Assembly: GCA_046153015.1 (NCBI GenBank)
Contig: JBJXGF010000017.1
Location: 1 to 22,481, forward strand
Length of the DNA stretch: 22,481 bases
Direction: 5' to 3'
Source of the DNA: JBJXGF01 sp046153015
Lineage (GTDB): Bacteria > Actinomycetota > Acidimicrobiia > Acidimicrobiales > CAIXPF01
Shown here: positions 13,918 through 22,481 of the stretch, piece by piece
How the letters are laid out: each line of letters starts with the position of its first letter
Numbering within the stretch: the first letter of the stretch is position 1
Made by a program: the position numbers and the translations under genes
The notes under the pieces: model-generated
What the model was told of the DNA's origin: nothing
The model's database searches: none
The model's input: the letters and a program-made list of their open reading frames with translations, nothing else

Positions 13918-14793
13918 ATGGACCTGACCCTGCTCGTGCTCGCCGCCGGCCTCGGCTCTCGGTTCGGGGGGGCGAAGCAGCTGGCCGAGGTGGGGCCGAA
14001 CGGCGAGGCCCTGCTCGACTACACCCTGGACGACGCCCGGGCCGCCGGGTTCGCCCGGGTCGTGCTGATCGTGCGGTCCGACCTCGAGGGCCTCGTGGCC
14101 GAGCATCTCGCCCGCCGCCAGCCCGCCGAGCTGGACTACGAGCTCGTCGCCCAGGACGCCGACGAGCTGGCCCCGCCGCGGGCACGGCCCTGGGGAACCG
14201 CCCACGCCGTGCTCGCCGCCCGCCGCGCCCTGCACACGCCGTTCGCGGTGGTCAACGCCGACGACTACTACGGGCCCAGCGCCTTCGCCCAGCTCGCCGA
14301 CGCGTTCGCCGCCGACGAACGAGCCGGCTCCGAGCGCAGCTGGCTCGTGGCCTACCGCCTCGCCCGCACGCTCTCCCCGGCGGGGCCGGTCTCGCGGGGG
14401 GTGTGCGAGGTGGGCGAGGACGGGTCGCTGCGTCGCATCACCGAACAGCTCGCCCTGCGCCGCGGCGACGACGGGGCCATCCGCAACGAGTCGGGCGAGG
14501 TGTTCGCCCCCGACTCGCTGGTCTCGATGAACCTGTGGGGGCTGCGGCCCGCGCTGCTCGAGCCGCTCGAAGCGGCCTTCGAGGTCTTCGCCGCCCGCCA
14601 CCGAGAGGACCCGAAGGCCGAGCATCAGCTCCCCACCGCGCTCGACGAGCTGGCCCGCGCCGGCCTGACCACCGTCCGGGTCGTGCCCACCGAGGAGCGC
14701 TGGATCGGCATCACCTACGCCGAGGACCTGGCCGAGGCCAGCGCCCGCCTCGCCGACCTCCGGCGCTCCCCCTCGGATCGGGCGGCCTCCTAA
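13918..14793 (+). CDS. NTP-transferase family nucleotidyltransferase
   Basis: This 291-residue protein with the GT-A/Rossmann-like NTP transferase fold has the N-terminal signature LAAGLGSRFGGAKQL (about 8-22), which holds the nucleotide-phosphate loop and the conserved Lys20. VVNADDYYG around 115-123 provides the metal-binding Asp, and PWGTAHAVLAAR the base-binding strand. Members activate sugars or phosphates as NDP derivatives. The NADDYYG motif and this length are typical of an uncharacterised group often annotated simply as nucleotidyltransferase or NTP transferase domain protein. No sugar-modifying genes are adjacent, so the substrate is open. Its TAA stop lies inside the -10 box of the following gene. 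Confidence 0.9.
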   Translation: MDLTLLVLAAGLGSRFGGAKQLAEVGPNGEALLDYTLDDARAAGFARVVLIVRSDLEGLVAEHLARRQPAELDYELVAQDADELAPPRARPWGTAHAVLAARRALHTPFAVVNADDYYGPSAFAQLADAFAADERAGSERSWLVAYRLARTLSPAGPVSRGVCEVGEDGSLRRITEQLALRRGDDGAIRNESGEVFAPDSLVSMNLWGLRPALLEPLEAAFEVFAARHREDPKAEHQLPTALDELARAGLTTVRVVPTEERWIGITYAEDLAEASARLADLRRSPSDRAAS

Positions 14794-14796
14794 GCT
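14791..14796 (+). promoter_or_regulatory. -10 box for leaderless copper-associated gene
   Basis: TAAGCT, whose TAA is the stop of the preceding gene, stands 6 bases before the ATG at 14803. No Shine-Dalgarno sequence is present. The promoter would drive the secreted His-motif protein and the copper ATPase. Confidence 0.5.
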
Positions 14797-14802
14797 CGTC
14801 CG

Positions 14803-15706
14803 ATGAACGCCCCGGCCCGGCTCGCGCTCTTCGTCGCCGCCGTGGCCGGTCTGGGCGCCGCTGCGTTCGGCGCGGCCCGGGCCCTCGACGGGCCGAGCGG
14901 CGAGGCGGACCGGTCGGCGACCACCGCCGCGGGGACCGGCCCGGGCTGCGCGGCGTACCGGGACGCCCCGCCGGCGGCGGCGCTGACGTTCCGGCAGGGT
15001 CCGGTGCGCCTCGAGCCGTTGACCGGGCCGGTCCCGGCCGGGGCGGCCGCCCCGTACCGCTTCCGCCTCGAGGGCCTGCCCAGTTCCCTCGAGACGACGC
15101 CGGGCGAGCCGCCGCTGCATCTGATCGTGATCCGCCGGGACCTCGCCCACTTCCAGCACCTGCACCCCGAACCGGCGGCCGACGGCGCGTGGGCCACGCC
15201 GCTCACGCTGCCCGAGCCCGGGGTCTACCGGGTGATCACCGACTTCGCGGTGTGCGGGCGGCGGGCCGCCCTCGGGGTCGACCTGGCGGCGCCCGGCCCG
15301 TTCAGCCCCGCTCCGCCCCCGCCGAGCCCGATCCGGGCGCCGGCCGGGTACGAGGCGGCGCTCACCGTCGACGGGTCCGCCCTGCGGTTCCGCCTCGCCT
15401 ACGAGGGCCAGCCGGTGACCGACCTCGAGCCCTACCTCGGCCACCAGGCCCATCTCGTCGCCCTGCGCGAGGCCGACCTGGCGTATGTGCACGCCCACCC
15501 GAAGGAGCAGGACGGGAACGAGGCGAGCGGCCCCGGCGTTGAGCTGGACGTGGCCTTCCCCACCGCCGATCCGTACCGCCTCTTCCTCGAGGTGTCCCAT
15601 CGCGGGCGGGTCCCGGTGTTCGAGGTCCGCCTCGAGGCCCAGCCGGCGGGCGCCGCTCCGCCGAGTCCCGGCCACGGCGGCGACTCAGGCGACTCAGGCG
15701 ACGACC

Positions 15707-15714
<8 letters not shown>
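14803..15714 (+). CDS. Membrane-anchored or secreted His-motif protein, probable copper binder
   Basis: This 303-residue protein has an N-terminal hydrophobic segment (about 5-27) that serves as a signal or anchor. The rest is extracytoplasmic, with two related beta-rich halves. Half 1 has LHLIVIRRDLAHFQHLHPE with His106, His119 and His121 (plus His116). Half 2 has AHLVALREADLAYVHAHPKE with His217, His230 and His232. The spacing His-13-His-x-His is identical, showing an internal duplication. Each half continues into a strand of the kind GVYRVITDF or DPYRLFLEV. A single Cys pair (about 50 and 150) and a short GDSGDSGDDHG tail are present. It overlaps the Cu+ ATPase start by 8 bases, so translation is coupled. 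Handing over or buffering periplasm-side copper is inferred from context; I know no named family for it. Confidence 0.86.
15679..15702 (+). repeat. 9-bp tandem repeat GGCGACTCA at gene end
   Basis: Two exact copies (15679-15687, 15688-15696) and a partial third (GGCGAC, 15697-15702) encode Gly-Asp-Ser repeats just before the ATGGCTGA overlap with the ATPase gene. Confidence 0.85.
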
Positions 15715-18027
<2,313 letters not shown>

Positions 18028-18049
<22 letters not shown>

Positions 18050-19044
18050 AGCGCCGGGCGCGGGCCCTCGCTCAGGGTGGCGTAACCCCCGCCGGGCAGG
18101 AACGCCAGCGCCTCCCCCTGGCTCTCGGACGCGGCGGGCGCCTCGCAGGGCGCACCGGTGAGCAGCGTGTCCACGAGCGAGGCGCCGCGGGGCCGGGCCC
18201 ACAGCCAGATCGACCCGTAGGTGCGGACCGCGAACCGGGACCCGTCGGCCGAGACGGCGGCGGCCGTGGGGAGCTGCACGAGGCCCGACAGCAGGGACTG
18301 GCCCTTGCGGCCGAAACGGGCCTCGAAGCCGGCGAGGTCGATCTCGCCGGCCCGCTCCAGGGTCAGCGCCGCGGCGCCCGGAGCGGCGGTGACCAGCGAC
18401 GGGAGGCGGTACACGGCCGAGGTGGGGGCGGCGAGGTCCTTCACGATCACCGCGGCCTCGCCGGTGACGGGGTCCATGAGCAGGCTCTCCGCGTCGTGGG
18501 CGCCGTCGGGGTAGCGCAGCGTGAAGCTCTGGGCCGGGCCGGCGGCGGCGTCGCCGAGCACCGGCTCGGGCACCCGAACGACCTTGACCGTGTCGCGCCG
18601 GGCGCGGTTGTCGCCGATGTCGGCCAGGTACAGCCAGCGCGGGCCGGGCGTGGGGCCGGGCCCGAGGGCGAGGTCCTCCCAGTCGGTGAGCCCGACGCCG
18701 GGGATCGGGATGACCGCCAGCTGGGCGCCGGTGGGCGACAGCGCGAACAGCCGGGCGTCGTCGCCGTCGTTGTGGGTCCAGAGCACGCCCGGGTCGGCGC
18801 CGCCGGCGGCGAGGCCGGAGGCCTCCATGAGGTCGGGCGCGTCGACCTGGCCGGCGGCGCGGCCCTCGTTGTACTCGGCGCACACTTCGCCGGGCCGGGG
18901 CGCGGCGGCGGCCACCGTGGGCGCGGGCGGCGCGCCGGCGGCGGCCGGAGCGGGCGCCGACCCTGCGCCCGAGGAGCACGACGAGCAGGCCGCCAACGCC
19001 GCGGCCAATACCGTCGTCGCCGCGCTGTGCGCCCGCCCTGCCAC
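18028..19044 (-). CDS. Secreted lipoprotein with beta-propeller-like repeats
   Basis: This 338-residue protein starts at the GTG at 19044, 8 bases after TAGACT. A short leader ends in lipobox LAAC (Cys about 20), followed by a Ser/Ala/Pro linker to about residue 50, so it is membrane-anchored outside the cell. The body has strand-rich blocks: EASGLAAGG...LWTHNDGDDARLFAL, TDWEDLALGP, RWLYLADIGDNRARR, DAESLLMDPVTGEAAVIVK and SQGEALAFLPGGGYATLSEG. The Asp-rich turns and repeated four-strand pattern suggest a propeller of the kind found in many secreted actinobacterial proteins of unknown role, possibly binding calcium. No catalytic motif is recognised. It converges on and overlaps copA by 22 bases and is divergent from the LLM gene. 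Confidence 0.83.
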
Positions 19045-19052
19045 GAGCGAGG

Positions 19053-19058
19053 AGTCTA
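19053..19058 (-). promoter_or_regulatory. -10 box for leaderless lipoprotein mRNA
   Basis: The minus strand reads TAGACT, then eight bases, then GTG at 19044. This decides the GTG start, since no Shine-Dalgarno is present. Confidence 0.5.
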
Positions 19059-19090
19059 CGGCGGCCGCCGGCGACCGAGCCGGGCGACGC

Positions 19091-19121
19091 TAGGATCCCG
19101 CCGGACCTGCTCGGGGGGAGG
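19091..19121 (+). promoter_or_regulatory. -10 box and strong ribosome site for LLM gene
   Basis: TAGGAT (19091-19096) is a TANNNT box. GGGGGGAGG (19113-19121) is a strong Shine-Dalgarno 4 bases before the ATG at 19126. This gene has a short leader, unlike most of its neighbours. Confidence 0.5.
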
Positions 19122-19125
19122 CGCC

Positions 19126-19995
19126 ATGAAGTTCGGCCTGCGCTACGCAAGCCTTGGTCGGTTCGGGAAAGGCGCCGCGGCGGTCGAGCTGGCCCAGGCC
19201 GCGGAGGCCGCCGGGTTCGACTCGATCTGGACCGTGGAGCACGTGGTCGTGCCCCGCGCCTACGAGTCCCGCTACCCGTACTCGGCGAGCGGCCGGATGG
19301 GAACCGGCCTCGAGAACTTCCCGATCCCCGACCCGCTGATCTGGATGGCGTACGTGGCCTCGGCCACCACCACGATCAAGCTCGGCACCGCCATCCTGAT
19401 CGTGCCCCAGCGCAACCCGGTGGTCACGGCCAAGGCGCTGGCCACGCTGGACGACATGGCCGGCGGCGAACGGGTGCTGCTCGGCATCGGGGTGGGCTGG
19501 TTGGCCGAGGAGTTCGCCGCGCTCGGCGTGCCCTTCGCCGACCGGGGCGCCCGCACCGACGACTACGTGGCGGCCATGCGGGCCCTCTGGCGCGACGAAT
19601 GCGCCTCCTACCACGGCGAGTTCGTCTCCTTCGACGACGTGTACTGCCTGCCGCTGCCGCCCACGGGCGCCATCCCCATCCACGTCGGCGGCGACACCAA
19701 GGCCGCCGCCCGGCGCGCCGGACGGCTGGGGGACGGGTACTTCCCCGCCCGCGGGAACCCGGTGGAGCTCTATCAGGAGATGCGCCGAGCCGCCGAAGCG
19801 GCGGGCCGCGACCCCGACGCCATCGAGATCAGCGCCGCCGCGCCGGCCGACCCGGCCGACATCGCCGGCCTCGCCGCCGCCGGCGTGCACCGCGTGATGG
19901 TGCCCGTGACCGGCGCCGCCGGCCTGCCGCCGCTCGTGAAGACGCCCGACGAGGTCCTCCGCTACGGCAAAGAGGTGATCGCCCGCTACCGCTGA
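19126..19995 (+). CDS. LLM class flavin/F420-dependent oxidoreductase
   Basis: This 289-residue TIM-barrel protein of the luciferase-like monooxygenase superfamily has an N-terminal strand MKFGLRYAS, then AAEAAGFDSIWTVEHVVVP, with the His of the EH pair typical of F420-dependent members. TIKLGTAILIVPQRNPVVTAK follows, then LDDMAGGERVLLGIGVGW, the most conserved block, and IPIHVGGDTKAAARRAGRLGDGYF near the cofactor phosphate site. Length and motifs match the group commonly labelled TIGR03619-like F420-dependent enzymes, though cofactor choice is an inference. The substrate is unknown. The ATG was chosen because of the strong ribosome site; the enormous open frame extending left through copA is out of frame with that gene and not real. 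Confidence 0.92.
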   Translation: MKFGLRYASLGRFGKGAAAVELAQAAEAAGFDSIWTVEHVVVPRAYESRYPYSASGRMGTGLENFPIPDPLIWMAYVASATTTIKLGTAILIVPQRNPVVTAKALATLDDMAGGERVLLGIGVGWLAEEFAALGVPFADRGARTDDYVAAMRALWRDECASYHGEFVSFDDVYCLPLPPTGAIPIHVGGDTKAAARRAGRLGDGYFPARGNPVELYQEMRRAAEAAGRDPDAIEISAAAPADPADIAGLAAAGVHRVMVPVTGAAGLPPLVKTPDEVLRYGKEVIARYR

Positions 19996-20036
19996 CGGCG
20001 CCTGCCCGCAGCGGCGGCGCGACGGCCCGGCGCCGT
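19995..20036 (+). terminator. Possible terminator after LLM gene
   Basis: ACGGCGCC (19995-20002) and GGCGCCGT (20029-20036) are exact complements separated by 26 bases, right at the LLM stop codon. The long loop makes this a weak candidate. Confidence 0.3.
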
Positions 20037-20051
20037 GGGCGGCCGGCGTGG

Positions 20052-20057
20052 AAAGCT
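20052..20057 (+). promoter_or_regulatory. Weak -10-like box before GGT gene
   Basis: AAAGCT stands 6 bases before the ATG at 20064, keeping A at position 2 and T at position 6. There is no Shine-Dalgarno, so a leaderless mRNA is plausible. Confidence 0.3.
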
Positions 20058-20063
20058 CCGCCG

Positions 20064-21905
20064 ATGACCAAGACGCGTCCCGAGCTGGTCGGCGAGTTCG
20101 GCATGGCGGCCAGCACCCACTGGTTGGCCACCGCCTCGGCGATGAGCGTGCTCGAACGGGGCGGCAACGCCTTCGACGCCGCGGTCGCCGCCGGGTTCGT
20201 GCTGCACGTGGCCGAGCCGCACATGAACGGCGCCGGCGGCGACGCGCCGATGCTGCTGCGCCGGGCCGGCCGCGACGAGGTCGAGGTGCTGTGCGGGCAG
20301 GGGCCCGCCCCGGCCGGCGCCACGCTCGCCCATTACCGGGCCGAGGGCCTCGACCTCGTGCCCGCCACCGGCCTGCTGGCCGCGGTGGTGCCCGGCGCCA
20401 CGCCGGCCTGGCTGACCCTGCTGCGCGACCACGGCACGTGGCCGCTGGCCGACGTGCTGGACTACGCGATCGGGTACGCCGAGCGGGGCGTTCCGGTGAG
20501 CGCCGAGCTGAGCGCCACCATCGCCTCCGTGCGCTCGCTGTTCAGCGACGAGTGGACCTCCTCGGCCGAGGTGTGGCTGCCCGACGGCGCGCCGCCGGCG
20601 GCGGGCGGGTTCCACCGCCAGCCTCAGCTCGCGGCGTTCTACCGGCGGCTGGTGGGCGAGGCCGAGGCGGCGGGCGGCGGCCGGGAGGCGCAGCTCGACG
20701 CGGCGCTGGCCGCGTGGCGCAGCGGCTTCGTGGCCGAGGCCGTCGACCGGTTCGCGCCGCGCACCGCCGTGCTCGACACCTCCGGCGAGCGCCGCCGCGG
20801 GGTGCTGTGCGGCGCCGACCTGGCCGGCTGGGCGCCCGCCTACGAGGCGCCGGTGAGCTTCGACTACGGCCGGTGGCGGGTGGCGAAGTGCGGGCCGTGG
20901 TCCCAGGGCCCGGTGCTGCTCCAGCAGCTGGCCTTGCTCGCCGGGTGCGACGTGGCCGGCCTCGACCCGCTCGGCGCCGAGTTCGTCCACCTCGTGACCG
21001 AGTGCGCCAAGCTGGCCTTCGCCGACCGGGAGGCGTTCTACGGCGACCCGGCGTTCACGCCCGTCCCGCTCGACACGCTGCTCTCACCGGCCTACAACGA
21101 CGCCCGCCGGGCGCTGGTGGGCGCCGACGCGTCGACCGAGCTGCGCCCGGGCGAGGCGCCCGGCTACGGCGGCAAGGTCGACTACGCCGCCGCGGTGGCC
21201 CGGGGGGCGGGGCGCCGGCGCAGCCGCGGGGCGGGCGAACCCACCGCGGGCAACGGCGCCGGCGAGCCCACCGCCGCCGGCCCCCTCGCCGGCTCGGCCG
21301 CGCCGCGAGTGGGCGACACGTGCCATCTCGACGTGATCGACCGGTGGGGCAACATGGTCTCGGCCACACCCTCGGGCGGCTGGCTGCAGAGCTCGCCCGC
21401 GGTGCCCGGGCTCGGCTTCGCGCTGGGCACCCGCGGTCAGATGTTCTGGCTCGAGGAGGGCCACCCGCTCTCGCTCGGGCCCGGCCGCCGGCCCCGCACC
21501 ACGCTCACGCCGAGCCTCGCGCTCTATGACGGCGCGCCGCGGCTGTGCTTCGGAACGCCGGGCGGCGACCAGCAGGACCAGTGGCAGCTCGTGATGTTCC
21601 TGCGCCATGTCCACCACGGGATGGACCTGCAGGAGGCGATCGACGCACCGGCGTTCCACTCCGACCACCCGATCAGCTCGTTCTGGCCGCGGGGCGCGTT
21701 CCCGGCGCGGCTCGTGGTCGAGTCGCGCTTCGGGTCCGAGGTCGTCGACTCGCTGGCCGCCCGGGGCCACGACGTGCGGACCGGTCCGGCGTGGTCCGAG
21801 GGCCGGTTGTCCGGCGCGTCCCGGGAGGAGCGCGACGGGGGCCAGGTGGTGCTGCGCGCCGCCGCCAACCCGCGCGGCGCGCAGGGCTACGCCGCCGGCC
21901 GCTGA
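20064..21905 (+). CDS. Gamma-glutamyltransferase family protein
   Basis: This 613-residue Ntn-hydrolase-family proenzyme should cleave itself in front of a threonine to give large and small subunits. The large part has MAASTHWLATASAMSVLERGGNAFDAA and GAGGDAPML. The predicted cleavage and nucleophile is Thr419 in GDTCHLDVIDRWGNMVS, followed by oxyanion-type SGGW, RTTLTPS and TPGGDQQDQWQ, all in normal order. No signal peptide is evident, so it is probably cytoplasmic, like several actinobacterial GGT paralogues of unknown donor. Just before Thr419 lies an unusual Gly/Ala/Pro/Arg-rich stretch of about 35 residues (about 381-416) with GAGEPTA twice, which should form a flexible loop at the processing site. 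It follows the LLM gene by 68 bases on the same strand. Glutathione use is not proved. Confidence 0.92.
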   Translation: MTKTRPELVGEFGMAASTHWLATASAMSVLERGGNAFDAAVAAGFVLHVAEPHMNGAGGDAPMLLRRAGRDEVEVLCGQGPAPAGATLAHYRAEGLDLVPATGLLAAVVPGATPAWLTLLRDHGTWPLADVLDYAIGYAERGVPVSAELSATIASVRSLFSDEWTSSAEVWLPDGAPPAAGGFHRQPQLAAFYRRLVGEAEAAGGGREAQLDAALAAWRSGFVAEAVDRFAPRTAVLDTSGERRRGVLCGADLAGWAPAYEAPVSFDYGRWRVAKCGPWSQGPVLLQQLALLAGCDVAGLDPLGAEFVHLVTECAKLAFADREAFYGDPAFTPVPLDTLLSPAYNDARRALVGADASTELRPGEAPGYGGKVDYAAAVARGAGRRRSRGAGEPTAGNGAGEPTAAGPLAGSAAPRVGDTCHLDVIDRWGNMVSATPSGGWLQSSPAVPGLGFALGTRGQMFWLEEGHPLSLGPGRRPRTTLTPSLALYDGAPRLCFGTPGGDQQDQWQLVMFLRHVHHGMDLQEAIDAPAFHSDHPISSFWPRGAFPARLVVESRFGSEVVDSLAARGHDVRTGPAWSEGRLSGASREERDGGQVVLRAAANPRGAQGYAAGR

Positions 21906-21921
21906 CCGGACCGGGCCGGGG

Positions 21922-22481
21922 TCAGCCGCCGGCGAGCGAGGCGAGCAGGTCGAGCTGCGCGGCGGTGGGCGGGGGGCCGAGCTGGGAGCGGAAGTCCCAT
22001 GCGCCCATCTGCCACGCGGCGAAGGACTCGGCCCAGTCGCCGGCCCCGCTGTCGAAGTCGGTGGTCGCCTTGCTCGGCCACCACGGGGTCGCCGCGGAGA
22101 TGCCCCGAGCCGTGCGCCAGAGGCGCCGGTCGTGCTCGTCGTTGAACGTGAGGTCGACGGCGTGGCCGATCTCGTGGGCGACGGTCACCGCCACGTCGTC
22201 CACCGAGTGCCGCTCCCGCACGTAGATCAGGATCCGGCGCTCCTCGGGCAGCGTGCCGCCGAGGAACCCGGCGTTGCCGGGCTGGAACTCGATGGTCCAG
22301 CCGAGCAGCAGGTCCTGCCACGGGTACGCGATCCGGGCCAGGGCGCCGGCGCCGATCTGCGCGTAGCGGGGCCCGGCGGCATGGACCGGGTTCAGGAGTT
22401 CGACCACGGGGGCCACAGCGGTGTCCTCGTCCTGTGTTGGTTTGGCGGGGGCGGGCTCGGCGAGTGCGGCTTCGAGCGGGG
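21922..22481 (-). CDS. Secreted HEXXH metallopeptidase, 5' end outside window
   Basis: This gene is partial: the frame stays open to the right edge, and the visible N-terminal part is Ala/Pro/Glu-rich (LEAALAEPAPAKPTQDEDT), as in the linker after a signal peptide, so the start lies beyond 22481. About 186 residues are visible. The zinc motif HEIGHAVD is encoded at about 22155-22176. Some 40 residues later comes DWAESFAAW, whose Glu could be the third zinc ligand, as in gluzincins and in the lethal-factor-like (ATLF, M34) group where a Glu-x-Phe-Ala block follows. Trp-rich ATPWWPSK lies between them. A GTG at 22416 could start a shorter form, but coding character continues upstream of it. The substrate is unknown. 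Its stop lies 16 bases from the convergent GGT stop. Confidence 0.82.
   Translation of the reverse strand, partial: PLEAALAEPAPAKPTQDEDTAVAPVVELLNPVHAAGPRYAQIGAGALARIAYPWQDLLLGWTIEFQPGNAGFLGGTLPEERRILIYVRERHSVDDVAVTVAHEIGHAVDLTFNDEHDRRLWRTARGISAATPWWPSKATTDFDSGAGDWAESFAAWQMGAWDFRSQLGPPPTAAQLDLLASLAGG

Overview
The window is very G+C-rich DNA (roughly three quarters G+C by eye), densely packed with genes on both strands. Its codons strongly favour G or C in the third position. A probable F420-type luciferase-like oxidoreductase, many TANNNT boxes 6-8 bases ahead of start codons (leaderless mRNAs), lipoproteins with Ala-rich leaders and the overall protein flavour suggest an actinobacterium, perhaps Acidimicrobiia. 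The phylum is an inference from style, not from a marker gene.

Left part (1-6300): the large-conductance mechanosensitive channel mscL lies on the minus strand in front of a perfect 14-bp hairpin. A minus-strand run follows: an A-family DNA polymerase with proofreading domain, a short-chain dehydrogenase and a stand-alone LigD/LigC-type ATP-dependent DNA ligase. The polymerase and ligase could serve one repair activity. A lipoprotein gene is divergent from the polymerase and shares with it a 142-bp intergenic region carrying small direct and inverted repeats.

Middle (6300-13500): a glutamate-1-semialdehyde-aminomutase-like aminotransferase is divergent from an M20 metallopeptidase plus MFS exporter pair. 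A small double zinc-finger protein faces the MFS gene and overlaps its end. Between the zinc-finger gene and a tryptophanase lies an 873-bp non-coding stretch, the most unusual part of the window. It holds two diverged direct copies (about 243 bp each) of a unit whose core is a palindromic element with 16-bp terminal inverted repeats, plus a third truncated copy and a G-quadruplex motif. Tryptophanase is followed by a dienelactone-hydrolase-family gene.

Right part (13500-22481): a VOC-family protein is divergent from a nucleotidyltransferase. Next come a secreted protein with duplicated His motifs and a Cu+ P1B-ATPase that overlaps it (a copper-handling pair), a convergent secreted lipoprotein, a divergent LLM flavin/F420 oxidoreductase, a gamma-glutamyltransferase-family enzyme, and the 3' part of a secreted HEXXH metallopeptidase that runs off the right edge.

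No tRNA, rRNA, CRISPR array, transposase, integrase or phage gene was seen. The best candidates for something undescribed are the palindromic repeat family at 10525-11181 and the polymerase with about 165 extra residues between motifs B and C.
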